The notes beneath the pieces were generated by a model, which saw only the letters and a program-made list of their open reading frames with translations, made no database searches and was not told the DNA's origin. From an uncultured Burkholderiales bacterium (GTDB lineage: Bacteria; Pseudomonadota; Gammaproteobacteria; Burkholderiales; Burkholderiaceae_C): a stretch of DNA of 46,763 nt. Positions 16,568 through 25,430 of the stretch are shown one piece after another (the stretch's first letter is position 1; each line of letters opens with the position of its first letter). Where the stretch lies: contig CAIMTJ010000088.1 of NCBI GenBank assembly GCA_903844385.1, positions 1 to 46,763 of the forward strand, in the 5' to 3' direction. The translations under genes were made by a program, and so were the position numbers.

Positions 16568-17563
16568 ATGTCTAAATCGGTCAAAACTGTCATCATTGAG
16601 CGTCACGGTGGTCCAGAAGAATTGAAATTGGTCGATTTGCCAGTCGCAGAACCTGGTCCTGGTGAGATCTTGATTGAGCACAAGGCGATTGGTCTCAATT
16701 ACATCGATGTCTATCAGAGGATGGGCCTGTACCCGATGGCCATGCCCCTCAAAATGGGCATGGAAGCGTCTGGGGTTGTGATGGCCGTGGGGGAAGGGGT
16801 GACCCATTTGAAGGTGGGTGACCGTGCGGCCTATGCCAGTCAACCGCCTGGGAGCTACTGCGAAGCGCGGGTGATGCCCGCCAAAACAGTCTGCAAATTG
16901 CCCGACGCCATTGATTTTGAGACGGGTGCGGCCATGATGCTCAAGGGATTGACGGCCCAATATTTGCTCAACCGCACCCTGCCTCAAGGCGGGCTGCATC
17001 CGGGCGACTTTATTTTGTTCCATGCCGCAGCAGGTGGCGTGGGTTTGATTGCTTGTCAGTGGGCCAAGGCGTTGGGCTTGCGCCTCATCGGCACAGCGGG
17101 CTCCGACGCCAAATGTGAATTGGCCGCATCCCATGGGGCAAGCCATGTGATCAATTACAGCAAAGAAGATTTTGTTGCCCGTGTAAAAGACATCACCGCT
17201 GGGGTGGGTGTGAAGGCGGTTTATGACTCGGTGGGCAAGGACACTTGGTCGAAGTCACTCGACTGTTTGGCGCCCTTTGGTTTGATGGCCAGCTTTGGCA
17301 ATGCATCCGGCCCCGTGCCCGATATGTCACCCGGGATTTTGGCGGGCAAAGGGTCCTTGTATGTGACGCGCCAAACCTTGTTCACGCACATTGCCACCCG
17401 GGAGACCACACAACTCATGGCCGATGATTTGTTTGACAAAGTCACCCAAGGTTTGGTCCACATCCCCATTGAGCAACGCTATCCTTTGGCCCAAATCCAG
17501 CAAGCCCACCGTGACTTGGAGGCCAGAAAGACCACGGGCTGCACCATCTTGACCTTGACTTGA
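16568..17563 (+). CDS. qor: quinone oxidoreductase, zeta-crystallin-like (Qor)
   Basis: This 331-residue zinc-free medium-chain dehydrogenase/reductase resembles NADPH:quinone oxidoreductase, which reduces quinones and other electrophilic carbonyls. The GroES-like N-terminal domain contains GLNYIDVYQRMGLYP and GMEASGVV. The Rossmann domain carries HAAAGGVGLIACQWAKALG near residue 156. The C terminus ends TTGCTILTLT as in the family, and no structural zinc cysteines are seen. The ATG at 16568 is preceded by AAGAGGAG, a strong ribosome binding site. An 86-base gap separates it from the SDR gene, so it may be an operon member or have a separate start. Its terminator appears to lie in the convergent lspA 3' end. 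Confidence 0.92.
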   Translation: MSKSVKTVIIERHGGPEELKLVDLPVAEPGPGEILIEHKAIGLNYIDVYQRMGLYPMAMPLKMGMEASGVVMAVGEGVTHLKVGDRAAYASQPPGSYCEARVMPAKTVCKLPDAIDFETGAAMMLKGLTAQYLLNRTLPQGGLHPGDFILFHAAAGGVGLIACQWAKALGLRLIGTAGSDAKCELAASHGASHVINYSKEDFVARVKDITAGVGVKAVYDSVGKDTWSKSLDCLAPFGLMASFGNASGPVPDMSPGILAGKGSLYVTRQTLFTHIATRETTQLMADDLFDKVTQGLVHIPIEQRYPLAQIQQAHRDLEARKTTGCTILTLT

Positions 17564-17584
17564 TTCAAGCCCAAGTTCTTGATT

Positions 17585-18130
17585 TCAAGCGCCAGGCCCC
17601 AGCAGGGCCTGGCCTTTTCGTTGGTAGGCTTTCCTGAGCTCATCCAAGATCAAGCAGATGGCGCCAAGGGTGATGGCGCTGTCGGCCGCGTTGAAGGCTG
17701 GGAAGTGCCACATCTCCCAGTGGAAATCTAAAAAATCAACCACATAGCCCAAGCGCAAGCGGTCCACCACATTGCCAATGGCGCCGCCCATGATCATCCC
17801 CAAAGCGAAAGAGAAGAGTTTTTCGCGTGCGTTTGATTTGAGCAGCCACACCATGACGCTACACGCCAATACACCCAGTGCCGAGAAGAACCAGCGCTGC
17901 CAGCCTTCATTGGAGGCCAAAAAGGAGAAAGCCACGCCGGTGTTGTGCACGCGAATGAGGTTGAAAAACGACGTGACGTCAAGACCACCGCCCCAGACGA
18001 AGGCATTCAAGATCAACCACTTGGTCCACTGATCGATGCCCACAACTGCTGCGGACAGCGCCACCCAGGCCCACCAAGGTGGGTGAGGCGCCAAGTGCTC
18101 GGCGTCAAAGCCAGGTGGGGTTGAGCTCAT
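17585..18130 (-). CDS. lspA: lipoprotein signal peptidase (signal peptidase II)
   Basis: LspA is the inner-membrane aspartyl protease that removes the signal peptide from prolipoproteins after diacylglyceryl modification. The product is 181 residues from the ATG at 18130, with four hydrophobic helices. The conserved motif [15 protein letters not shown] carries the first catalytic Asp, near residue 123, and AFNAADSAI carries the second, near residue 149. The frame extends upstream into ileS, but the ATG at 18130 overlaps the ileS stop as ATGA, which decides the start. The gene order ribF-ileS-lspA is widespread in proteobacteria. It acts upstream of the Lol system, whose genes are also in this window. 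Confidence 0.96.
   Translation of the reverse strand: MSSTPPGFDAEHLAPHPPWWAWVALSAAVVGIDQWTKWLILNAFVWGGGLDVTSFFNLIRVHNTGVAFSFLASNEGWQRWFFSALGVLACSVMVWLLKSNAREKLFSFALGMIMGGAIGNVVDRLRLGYVVDFLDFHWEMWHFPAFNAADSAITLGAICLILDELRKAYQRKGQALLGPGA
17591..17617 (+). terminator. intrinsic terminator for qor embedded in the lspA 3' coding end
   Basis: GCCAGGCCC (17591-17599) and GGGCCTGGC (17605-17613) form a perfect 9-bp stem with a five-base loop, followed by CTTTT on the plus strand. It begins 27 bases after the qor stop. The lspA coding sequence ends at 17585 on the other strand, so the hairpin is also the last dozen codons of lspA. Confidence 0.8.
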
Positions 18131-21015
18131 GCAAAGAGTCTCTTCTCGCCAGCCCCAAACAGGTTGTGTGAGCAGCGCAGGCAAAGCGTGGGGTGAGCCG
18201 TGTCCGCGCCGACATCAGCCTGGTAGTGCCAGCAGCGCTCGCATTTGACGTCTGGGCTTGGACTCACCGTGATCTCAGGTTCGGCCTCGGGGGAGTCGTG
18301 CGTCAAGAGTTCGACTTTGGAGGTGATGAAGACGAATTTCACATCGTCTTCAAGGGAAGACAAGAGTGCCCAGTCGTGCTGGCCCAATCGCAGCTGCACT
18401 TGGGCTTGCAAAGACGCGCCCACGAGCGAGGCGCTTCTGAGGGTTTCGATCTCCTTGTTGACCAAATCGCGAATCACCCGAATTCGACTCCATTTGGCCA
18501 AGAGCTTCGTCTCTTGGGGGAGGGAGAGGTAAGTTTCTTGAAAAATCGAGGTCTTGTGCCCCATCAGGTGCCACGCTTCTTCGGCCGTGAAACTCAAAAA
18601 GGGTGCCATCAAGCGCAGCAACGCTTGGGTGATGGACCAAAGCGCTGTTTGTGCGCTCTTTCTGGCGTGCGAGTTGTGGGCGGTGGTGTACAGACGATCT
18701 TTCAAGATGTCGAGATAAAAGGCGCCGAGTTCTTCAGAGCAATAGATTTGCAATTTACCCACCACCGGATGGAACTCGTATTGGCCAAAGAGGCCGCCTT
18801 CATAGACACGGGTCTTGGGGTTCCACTGTCCAGCAATTTCGCTTTGCAGCTGCGACAAGCGCTCCAAGGCATAGCGGTCAATTTCAAGCAAGTCGGTCAG
18901 GGCAATGGCCTCGTTGACAGGGTCAAAGTCACTCACATTGGCCAGCAAAAAACGCAGTGTATTTCTAATGCGGCGATAGGCGTCGACCACTCGGGCCAAG
19001 ATTTTGTCATCAATGTTGAGGTCGCCTGAATAGTCGGTGGAGGCGACCCAAAGCCGCACGATTTCGGCGCCAAGTTTGTCACTCACCTCTTGAGGGGCCA
19101 CCACATTGCCCAAGGATTTGCTCATTTTGCGGCCTTGCCCATCGGTGGCAAAGCCGTGAGTGAGCAAGCCCCGGTAGGGTGCTCGACCGTAGAGTGCACA
19201 GCCCAGCAGCAGTGAGCTGTGAAACCAACCCCGGTGTTGATCATGGCCTTCGAGGTAGAGATCGGCCTCGGGCCCACTCTCGTGAAAAGGCGGCACGCCA
19301 TAGGCCTTCAAATGCGAGCCTCGCAAGACGTGCTCAAAAGTGGAGCCCGAATCAAACCAGACTTCCAAAATATCGGTGCTCTTGGTGTACAAGCTGGCTT
19401 GAGCCTTGCCAAGAACGTCCTCAGCCGTCAGTCGAGACCACGCCTCAATGCCGCCGATTTCGATCACGTCAGCGGCTTGGTCAAGAATCTCCAATGTACG
19501 GGGATGCAACTCTGCGCTGGTGTTGTGGATGAAAAATGGCAAGGGAACACCCCAACTGCGTTGTCGCGAGATGCACCAGTCGGGCCGAGAGGCAATCATG
19601 TCTCTGAGGCGTGCTTTGCCGTTCGATGGGTAAAACGACGTTTGCTCGATGGCTTGAAGTGCCAACTCGCGCAGGCTCTCTTGTGGCTTGTCGCTGGTAA
19701 AAATACCCTCACCGTGGTCCATGCGTATGAACCACTGGGCAGCAGCGCGGTAGATCACCGGCGTTTTATGGCGCCAGCAATGCGGGTAGCTGTGGGTGAT
19801 GGGGTGGGTGGACAAAAGCCGCTGGGCATCTTTTAAGCGCTCGAGAATGTGGGGAATTGCTTTCCAAATGTGCTCACCGCCAAAAAGTGGAAAGTCACTG
19901 GCATACACCCCATTGGGTTGAACCGGGTTCAAGATCTCTTCAACCGTCATGCCGTGAGCCACACAGCTGTTGAAGTCATCGACCCCGTAGGCCGGTGCCG
20001 AGTGAACGATGCCCGTGCCCTCGGTGGCGGTGGCATAGTCGGCCAAATAAATGGGCGACAGGCGCTTAAAGCCAGCATCCACCTCGGACAGCGGGTGGAA
20101 GAACTCGATGTTTTCGAGGGCCTGGCCAAGGGTGGTGGCCACGACTTTACCCGTCAAGTTCCAGCGCTGCAGGGCCTCATCCACCAAATCTTTGGCCACC
20201 AGCATGAGGCCTTTGGCGGTCTCGACCAAAGCGAATTCAATGGCTGGGTTCAAGTTGAGGGCTTGATTGGCTGGGATGGTCCAAGCGGTGGTGGTCCAGA
20301 TGACGGCAAAGGCCTCTTGCGAGAGCTCACCCAAGCCAAATGCTTGGGCCAACAAAGCCGGCTGTGCACACAAAAATGCCACATCCAAGGTGTCACTTTT
20401 TTTCTCAGCGTACTCAATTTCAAACTCAGCCAAAGAGGAGCCACAGTCAAAGCAGCAATAGACGGGCTTTAAACCGCGGTAGACAAAACCTCGCTCAATC
20501 ACCCGCTTGAAGGCGCGCAATTGTCCTGCTTCGTTTTGCGGATCCATGGTTCGGTAGGGCCGCTCCCAGTCACCGAGCACGCCCAAGCGTTTGAAGTCTT
20601 CGCGCTGTTGGTTGATTTGCTCATTGGCAAAAGCTCGGCTTTTGGCTTGCATATCGTCGCGGCTCAATTTGCGGCCATGCAGCTTCTCAATCGCGTTCTC
20701 AATGGGCAAGCCATGGCAGTCCCAGCCCGGGATGTATTGCGCATCAAAGCCCGCGAGTTGCCGGCTTTTGACGATCATGTCTTTGAGCACTTTGTTGAGC
20801 GCGTGCCCAATGTGCAGCTTGCCATTGGCGTAGGGTGGACCGTCGTGGAGCACAAAGAGTGGGGCACCGGCTCTGGCCAAGCGAAGTTGTTGATAAACGC
20901 CGTCACTCGCCCACTGCTCGGCCCAAGCAGGCTCGCGCTTGGGCAAGTCCCCACGCATGGGAAACGGGGTGTCTGGCAAGTTGAGCGTGGCTCTGTAGTC
21001 TGCGGACTGGGTCAT
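18127..21015 (-). CDS. ileS: isoleucyl-tRNA synthetase
   Basis: IleS charges tRNA-Ile with isoleucine and edits misactivated valine. The 962-residue product is full length. The class I signature HIGH is at 68-71, within [20 protein letters not shown] is near residue 629, within [11 protein letters not shown]. The editing (CP1) domain lies between them and includes the ATTLG and [16 protein letters not shown] regions. The C-terminal zinc finger begins CERCW near residue 926 and ends CLRC. The start ATG at 21015 opens [20 protein letters not shown], typical of proteobacterial enzymes. lspA overlaps its stop by four bases, and ribF lies upstream, with a candidate internal promoter in the gap. 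Confidence 0.98.
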   Translation of the reverse strand: MTQSADYRATLNLPDTPFPMRGDLPKREPAWAEQWASDGVYQQLRLARAGAPLFVLHDGPPYANGKLHIGHALNKVLKDMIVKSRQLAGFDAQYIPGWDCHGLPIENAIEKLHGRKLSRDDMQAKSRAFANEQINQQREDFKRLGVLGDWERPYRTMDPQNEAGQLRAFKRVIERGFVYRGLKPVYCCFDCGSSLAEFEIEYAEKKSDTLDVAFLCAQPALLAQAFGLGELSQEAFAVIWTTTAWTIPANQALNLNPAIEFALVETAKGLMLVAKDLVDEALQRWNLTGKVVATTLGQALENIEFFHPLSEVDAGFKRLSPIYLADYATATEGTGIVHSAPAYGVDDFNSCVAHGMTVEEILNPVQPNGVYASDFPLFGGEHIWKAIPHILERLKDAQRLLSTHPITHSYPHCWRHKTPVIYRAAAQWFIRMDHGEGIFTSDKPQESLRELALQAIEQTSFYPSNGKARLRDMIASRPDWCISRQRSWGVPLPFFIHNTSAELHPRTLEILDQAADVIEIGGIEAWSRLTAEDVLGKAQASLYTKSTDILEVWFDSGSTFEHVLRGSHLKAYGVPPFHESGPEADLYLEGHDQHRGWFHSSLLLGCALYGRAPYRGLLTHGFATDGQGRKMSKSLGNVVAPQEVSDKLGAEIVRLWVASTDYSGDLNIDDKILARVVDAYRRIRNTLRFLLANVSDFDPVNEAIALTDLLEIDRYALERLSQLQSEIAGQWNPKTRVYEGGLFGQYEFHPVVGKLQIYCSEELGAFYLDILKDRLYTTAHNSHARKSAQTALWSITQALLRLMAPFLSFTAEEAWHLMGHKTSIFQETYLSLPQETKLLAKWSRIRVIRDLVNKEIETLRSASLVGASLQAQVQLRLGQHDWALLSSLEDDVKFVFITSKVELLTHDSPEAEPEITVSPSPDVKCERCWHYQADVGADTAHPTLCLRCSHNLFGAGEKRLFA

Positions 21016-21113
21016 GGAAGTGCTGCCAAAAAAGCAAAGGCGTTGATGCTCAGGGGTGAGCGCGAAAGGGGTGGGTGATGGTGGCTTTGAATTAGTTAAA
21101 AAGTTCCCATCCC

Positions 21114-21119
21114 ATTATA
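21114..21119 (-). promoter_or_regulatory. candidate -10 element for ileS-lspA
   Basis: On the minus strand this hexamer reads TATAAT, a perfect sigma-70 -10 box, about 100 bases upstream of the ileS start and just downstream of the ribF stop. No good -35 lies at 16-18 bases. It would allow ileS-lspA to be transcribed apart from ribF. Confidence 0.45.
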
Positions 21120-21150
21120 AGCGCCCACCTTGGGGTGCAGCGCCTCGGTC

Positions 21151-22188
21151 TTATGCGCGGGGCACTGGTCGGTGTTCGCTATGCCATTGACGGGCGTCGG
21201 CGCAGTCTTTGGCGATGCCCGCTTCAAGGGCCGTCAAGCTCTCGTATTTGAGCTCTTCGTGCAACTTATGAAGCAGTTCAATTTGAACAACTCGACCATA
21301 GGCGCCGTTAAGACTCAGTGAGGAGGGCCAATTCAAGCAATGCGCTTCCAGCAAAATTTGTCCCTGGTTTTTGTCCGTGGGGCTCAGACTGGGACGCACA
21401 CCAAAGTTGGCGACGCCAGCGATGGGTTCGTTGTCGAGACCAAAAACGTTCACCACAAAGATGCCCTGGGTGGCTGCGCGTTGGGGTTTGAATCGCACAT
21501 TGAGGGTGCGGGCATTGAGGCTGCGGCCCAATTGCCGGCCAAAAACCACATGGCCTGAGATCACATAGCCGCGGCCCAAGAGTTTTTGTGCCACGTCCAT
21601 TTGGCCCTGCGCAAGGGCTTGTCTGACGGCCGAGCTGGACACTCGCACGAGCGCGCTGCTGGCAACGGCTGGGGCCAAGGGACCCTTGGTCACGGGCAGA
21701 GGGATTTCGTAGCTGTTCATTTTGGCGACATCAAAACCCATTTGCGTGCCCATGAGGCTGAGCATGGCGTAGTCGCCACTTCGTTTGGCACCAAACTTAA
21801 AGTCATCTCCGACCAGCACGTATTTCACGCCAAGGCCCTTGACCAAGACGTGTTCAATGAAGTCGTGTGCACTCAATGCGGCCAGTTGGGCATCAAAGCG
21901 CAAGACCACACACTGATCAATGCCGCAGCGTTCGAGTTCGGCCAATTTGTCGCGCAAGTGAGTGATTCTGGCCGGCGCCAACTGGGGGGCGTTTTGAAGG
22001 GTCGCAAAGTAATCTCTGGGGTGAGGCTCGAAGGTGAGCACGCAACTGGGCACGCCCAGGTGTCGGGCCTCGGAGCGCAAGGTGGCCAGCATGGCTTGGT
22101 GTCCACGGTGAACGCCGTCAAAATTACCCACCGTCAGGGCACAAGCCTTTGCCAGTTGTGGGTGATGAAAGCCTCGAAAAATTCTCAT
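21151..22188 (-). CDS. ribF: bifunctional riboflavin kinase / FAD synthetase
   Basis: RibF phosphorylates riboflavin to FMN and adenylates FMN to FAD in the cytoplasm. It is 345 residues from the ATG at 22188. The N-terminal nucleotidyltransferase domain carries GNFDGVHRGH at 21-30 and a later VRVSSSAVRQAL. The C-terminal kinase domain begins near residue 185 with RGYVISGHVVFGRQLGR and includes FGVRPSL. The frame is open upstream to a TTG at 22209, but MRIFRGFHHP is the family-typical opening. It heads the ribF-ileS-lspA group. I see no FMN riboswitch in the leader; instead a 15-bp palindrome lies 25 bases upstream. Confidence 0.96.
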   Translation of the reverse strand: MRIFRGFHHPQLAKACALTVGNFDGVHRGHQAMLATLRSEARHLGVPSCVLTFEPHPRDYFATLQNAPQLAPARITHLRDKLAELERCGIDQCVVLRFDAQLAALSAHDFIEHVLVKGLGVKYVLVGDDFKFGAKRSGDYAMLSLMGTQMGFDVAKMNSYEIPLPVTKGPLAPAVASSALVRVSSSAVRQALAQGQMDVAQKLLGRGYVISGHVVFGRQLGRSLNARTLNVRFKPQRAATQGIFVVNVFGLDNEPIAGVANFGVRPSLSPTDKNQGQILLEAHCLNWPSSLSLNGAYGRVVQIELLHKLHEELKYESLTALEAGIAKDCADARQWHSEHRPVPRA

Positions 22189-22212
22189 GTTCAATCGCTT
22201 GTGTGACAAGGG

Positions 22213-22227
22213 TGACGCAAAGCGTCA
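22213..22227. promoter_or_regulatory. 15-bp palindrome in the ribF/HNH divergent region
   Basis: TGACGC and GCGTCA are perfect inverted arms around AAA. The site lies 24 bases upstream of the ribF ATG and about 170 bases upstream of the HNH gene start. It could be an operator or, if transcribed, a hairpin in the ribF leader. Confidence 0.5.
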
Positions 22228-22232
22228 TAAAA

Positions 22233-22246
22233 ACAATGTATATTGT
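22233..22246. promoter_or_regulatory. short inverted repeat with an AT-rich core, possible ribF promoter
   Basis: ACAAT and ATTGT are inverted arms around GTAT. On the minus strand the core reads AATATACATTG and could act as a -10 for ribF. The next-door 15-bp palindrome would then lie just downstream of the transcription start. No firm -35 is seen. Confidence 0.3.
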
Positions 22247-22398
22247 CTCTGATTGCAGGGTGGGTTTGGTAAAAAACACCAATGACCCTGGATGATGTTT
22301 GAGCGTTTCGTGGTTTTTGGCGTCGATGGGTAGGATGAGATTCGTGACAGGAATGAATCTGCGCATCGTTGAATGTAGATCTTCATTGGAGGCCTTCA

Positions 22399-22956
22399 TT
22401 GAAAGTTTTGAAACTATCGGCACAAGGACTACCCCAGTCTTGGATTAGCCTAGAACAAGCGGTGATCCATTATGCGTCCCAAGAGGTGAGGTGGGAGGCG
22501 GGCGCGAGAGTCGCAGTTTTTCGCGGCGGCCACAACGCCATCACGGGGCAGCAATCGGTCATTGAGGTCAACAGCATCATTGGCACGCGTGGTGTGCCCA
22601 ATATCAACCCCTTTGCATTGAGGCCAGGACTCACCAACAGCAAGCTCTTTGCCCGCGACCGAAATGTGTGCGCCTACTGCGGGGGCTTGTTCACCGAGCT
22701 TGAACTCACCCGTGAGCACATCATTCCGTTTGCCCAAAAGGGGCCCGACACATGGATGAACGTGGTGACCGCTTGCCGTTCTTGCAATCACCGCAAAAGC
22801 TCGCGCACCCCAGAACAAGCGCGAATGCCCTTGCTCTACACGCCTTATGTGCCGACGTTGTGGGAAGATTTTATTTTGCGCAACCGGCGCATCTTGAGCG
22901 ATCAGATGGAGTTTTTGATGGCCCATTTGCCCAAAAATTCAAGGCTGATTGCCTAA
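22399..22956 (+). CDS. HNH endonuclease family protein
   Basis: This 185-residue protein has a complete HNH nuclease module in its C-terminal half. It shows CAYC (Cys91, Cys94), the catalytic-type His in TREHIIP (His107), Asn121 in WMNVV, and CRSCNHRK (Cys126, Cys129, His131). The two CxxC pairs would hold a structural zinc. The N-terminal 80 residues do not match a domain I know. Stand-alone HNH proteins of this size are widespread and mostly uncharacterised, so DNA cleavage is inferred from the motif. The start is best read as the TTG at 22399, six bases after GGAGG; the frame is open to 22369 without such support. It is divergent from ribF. Confidence 0.85.
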   Translation: MKVLKLSAQGLPQSWISLEQAVIHYASQEVRWEAGARVAVFRGGHNAITGQQSVIEVNSIIGTRGVPNINPFALRPGLTNSKLFARDRNVCAYCGGLFTELELTREHIIPFAQKGPDTWMNVVTACRSCNHRKSSRTPEQARMPLLYTPYVPTLWEDFILRNRRILSDQMEFLMAHLPKNSRLIA

Positions 22957-22986
22957 TTGGCGAGCGTTTTGGGCGTTCTCGCGACA

Positions 22987-23592
22987 TCAGCGGGCACGCG
23001 ATTGGAGCCAATTTTCGATGACTCTGGGGTAGAGCAAATGCTCTTGTGTGAGCACCCGTTGCGCCAGACTTTGTGCCGTGTCGGTGTTGAGCACCGGCAC
23101 CACCGCTTGGTCAACGATGTTGCCAGCATCCAATTCGGGCGTGACCCAGTGGACTGTGGCGCCGTGGAATTTGCAGCCCGCTTGGAGTGCTCGTTCATGC
23201 GTGTGCAGTCCCGTGAAGGCGGGCAACAAACTCGGGTGAATGTTGAGCATCCTGTGGCTGTAGTGCTCAACCGTTGTGGGGTTCAAGATGCGCATAAAAC
23301 CGGCCAGCACGACCAGTGAGGGGTTGTGCGCATCAATGGCGGCGCACAAATCCAGTTCAAAAGCCTGCCTGGCTTGATCCTTGGAAAGACTGGGATAATC
23401 TTTGTGGGACACCACTTGGGTGGGGATCCCCACCCCATTGGCCCATGCCAGGCCTCTTGATGCAGCATCGTTACTGATCACCAAACTCACCTGGGCCTCA
23501 AAGCGCTCGAGCCAGCGCTCGCGCCAGCTGTGCTCCACAATGGCTCTCATGTTGGAGCCAGAGCCAGAGATCAAAATCACAATATTGTTCAT
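22987..23592 (-). CDS. purN: phosphoribosylglycinamide formyltransferase
   Basis: PurN transfers the formyl group from 10-formyl-tetrahydrofolate to GAR, the third step of purine synthesis. It is 201 residues from the ATG at 23592, which opens MNNIVILISGSGSNM with the GSGSN phosphate loop at 10-14. The catalytic region NIHPSLLPAFTGLHTH gives the Asn and His, and VTPELDAGNIVDQ gives the Asp. The open frame continues 146 codons further upstream through the DUF1653 gene in another frame; that extension does not match the family. It ends 30 bases from the HNH stop in convergent orientation and follows DUF1653 by 29 bases, so those two are probably co-transcribed. Confidence 0.96.
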   Translation of the reverse strand: MNNIVILISGSGSNMRAIVEHSWRERWLERFEAQVSLVISNDAASRGLAWANGVGIPTQVVSHKDYPSLSKDQARQAFELDLCAAIDAHNPSLVVLAGFMRILNPTTVEHYSHRMLNIHPSLLPAFTGLHTHERALQAGCKFHGATVHWVTPELDAGNIVDQAVVPVLNTDTAQSLAQRVLTQEHLLYPRVIENWLQSRAR

Positions 23593-23621
23593 GGGGGTGT
23601 GGGGTCGATCAGCGTTTGTGC

Positions 23622-23891
23622 TCAAGACTGCGCGGCCTGCGGGCCCGTGGCGGAGTGGGTTTGCATTGGCGTGAATCGCTGCAGGGTCTTGCCCTCGATC
23701 ACCACGTCTTCTAAAAACATGGTGGCTGGGCGCACCCACAAGAGACCCGTTTGCAAATTGCGGTAAACCACCAAGGTCTCGAGCGTCTCGCTGTGCAGAG
23801 CCATTTCGATCACCTCGTACAGGCCACCTTTGTAGTGCCGATAGCGTTGGGGTGAAATAAAGAGTTCGGGTTGTGGGTTGACGGTGTTCAT
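23622..23891 (-). CDS. DUF1653-family protein
   Basis: This 89-residue cytoplasmic protein is built around the DUF1653 motif RYRHYKGGLYEVIEMALHSE, followed by ETLVVYRNLQTGLLWVRPATMF. The family is common and uncharacterised. The start is taken as the ATG at 23891 (MNTVNPQPE), with a possible alternative at 23918 that would overlap the divergent rsmB start. Only 17 bases separate the two divergent start codons. purN follows 29 bases after the stop, so the two probably share a transcript; no functional link to purine synthesis is known to me. Confidence 0.88.
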   Translation of the reverse strand: MNTVNPQPELFISPQRYRHYKGGLYEVIEMALHSETLETLVVYRNLQTGLLWVRPATMFLEDVVIEGKTLQRFTPMQTHSATGPQAAQS

Positions 23892-23908
23892 GGTGCGAGA
23901 ATACACCA

Positions 23909-25345
23909 ATGCATCCACAAGTCCTTGTCCAAGCTTGCAGCGAACTCGTCGCGCAAGTCCTCACCTTTGAGCACCCCGCTGATGCGGTGATCTCGAAATT
24001 TTTCCGCGACCAACGCAAAGCCCTGGCCATTGGCCAACGCGAGAGATCGGCTTTGGCGCAAACCGTCTATCAAGTATTGCGCTTCAAGCTCAGATTTGAC
24101 CATTTCTCGCCCTCGGGCTCTGGCCCCAAGGCGAGGCGAATGGCCATTTTGGGTTTGGCCAAACACCTCTCGGAGCAGCAAGTCACGGGCTCACCCTCTT
24201 TAAGCGCCAAGCCACAAACTTTCAAGAAAAGAAGCAATGGCGAAGTGGTGGGCTCCAAGTCTCGCTTTGTCGACCACGCCCATGAAGCCAAACAACATGC
24301 CAAGCAAGCAACCCAAGATTTGGGCCCACTGGCTTTTTTGCAAGCCGGTGTGACGGACCACGAGTGGCTTTGGTTGCAGTCTTGCCTCAAGATCGAGACG
24401 CAGGATTTGCTCGAGCGTCACCGACACAATTTGCCCGAGTGGTTGCTCGACCCTTTGAAAGCGCAGGTGGGGGAGGGATTTTGGCCTTTGGCCGAGTATT
24501 TGATGACCAATGCGCCCCTCGATTTGCGGGTGAACACCTTGCTGGTCAAGCGCGATGAGGTCCAATCGGAGCTCAAAGCGTTGGGGATCAAAGCCTTGCC
24601 CACGCCCTACAGCCCTTGGGGTTTGCGTATCGCAGGCAAACCGGCCCTGTCAGACTTGGAGTGCTTCAAGCTCGGACGGCTTGAAGTGCAAGACGAGGGC
24701 TCACAACTCTTGGCCTTGATCACCGATGCGCACCGTGGTGAGATGGTGGCCGATTTTTGTGCGGGCGCTGGCGGCAAAACCTTGGCCCTGGGTGCCATGA
24801 TGCGCAATACGGGTCGTTTGTACGCGTTTGATACCTCGGCACACCGATTGGATCAACTCAAACCGCGCTTGGCCAGAAGTCAGCTCTCCAATGTCCACCC
24901 CAGCGTCATTGCCCACGAGCGCGACGAGCGCATCAAACGCTTGTCGGGCAAAATTGACCGGGTCTTGGTCGACGCGCCTTGTTCGGGCTTGGGAACGCTC
25001 AGGCGAAATCCAGACTTGAAATGGCGTCAATCCCCGCAGAGCGTGGCGGAGTTGGTGGTCAAGCAACAAGCGATTTTGAGCAGTGCGGCCAAACTCTTGA
25101 AGGTGGGCGGGCGCTTGGTGTACGCGACTTGCAGTTTGCTCATGGCAGAAAATGAGGACATTGCCCAGGCCTTTGGGTTGGCCCATCCAGGCTTTAAGTC
25201 TTTGTCTGTTGCCGATGTGCTCGCGGCTCAAAAAGTCGAGCACGCCGAGTCACTGTGCACCAGCGATGGGCTTTACCTGCGCTTGTGGCCGCATGTGCAC
25301 CATACCGATGGTTTTTTTGCAGCCGTTTGGGTGCGTGAGTCCTGA
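23909..25345 (+). CDS. RsmB/NOP-family RNA (cytosine-5-)-methyltransferase
   Basis: This 478-residue SAM-dependent m5C methyltransferase is most likely the RsmB-type enzyme acting on 16S rRNA. SAM motif I is FCAGAGGKTLALGAMM near residue 283. The two catalytic cysteines are in DAPCSG near residue 355 and YATCSL near residue 407. The N-terminal 80 residues, with an HPADAVISKFFRDQR helix region, resemble the reduced N-terminal domain seen in Burkholderiales members rather than the NusB-like domain of E. coli RsmB. A basic, low-complexity linker of about 45 residues (roughly 85-130) follows. The ATG at 23909 has no clear ribosome binding site and lies only 17 bases from the divergent DUF1653 start. 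Confidence 0.88.
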   Translation: MHPQVLVQACSELVAQVLTFEHPADAVISKFFRDQRKALAIGQRERSALAQTVYQVLRFKLRFDHFSPSGSGPKARRMAILGLAKHLSEQQVTGSPSLSAKPQTFKKRSNGEVVGSKSRFVDHAHEAKQHAKQATQDLGPLAFLQAGVTDHEWLWLQSCLKIETQDLLERHRHNLPEWLLDPLKAQVGEGFWPLAEYLMTNAPLDLRVNTLLVKRDEVQSELKALGIKALPTPYSPWGLRIAGKPALSDLECFKLGRLEVQDEGSQLLALITDAHRGEMVADFCAGAGGKTLALGAMMRNTGRLYAFDTSAHRLDQLKPRLARSQLSNVHPSVIAHERDERIKRLSGKIDRVLVDAPCSGLGTLRRNPDLKWRQSPQSVAELVVKQQAILSSAAKLLKVGGRLVYATCSLLMAENEDIAQAFGLAHPGFKSLSVADVLAAQKVEHAESLCTSDGLYLRLWPHVHHTDGFFAAVWVRES

Positions 25346-25430
25346 ATCGGTATCGGTGGGTTCAAGTTGGGCCATGTTGTTGCTTTTTGAGTTGAAGATA
25401 TATAAATTAGGCGCATTTAGCCGTTTTTAG

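Noticed and set aside
18193-19029. 278-codon open frame on the plus strand opposite ileS
   Set aside because: It lies wholly antisense to the well-supported ileS C-terminal half, has no family similarity and no ribosome binding site; it is a shadow of the codon bias.
22189-22398. FMN riboswitch upstream of ribF
   Set aside because: I could not find the conserved six-stem FMN element; only short palindromes are present.
23593-24030. 146-codon upstream extension of purN
   Set aside because: It runs through the DUF1653 gene in another frame and into rsmB; the internal ATG at 23592 gives the exact PurN N terminus.
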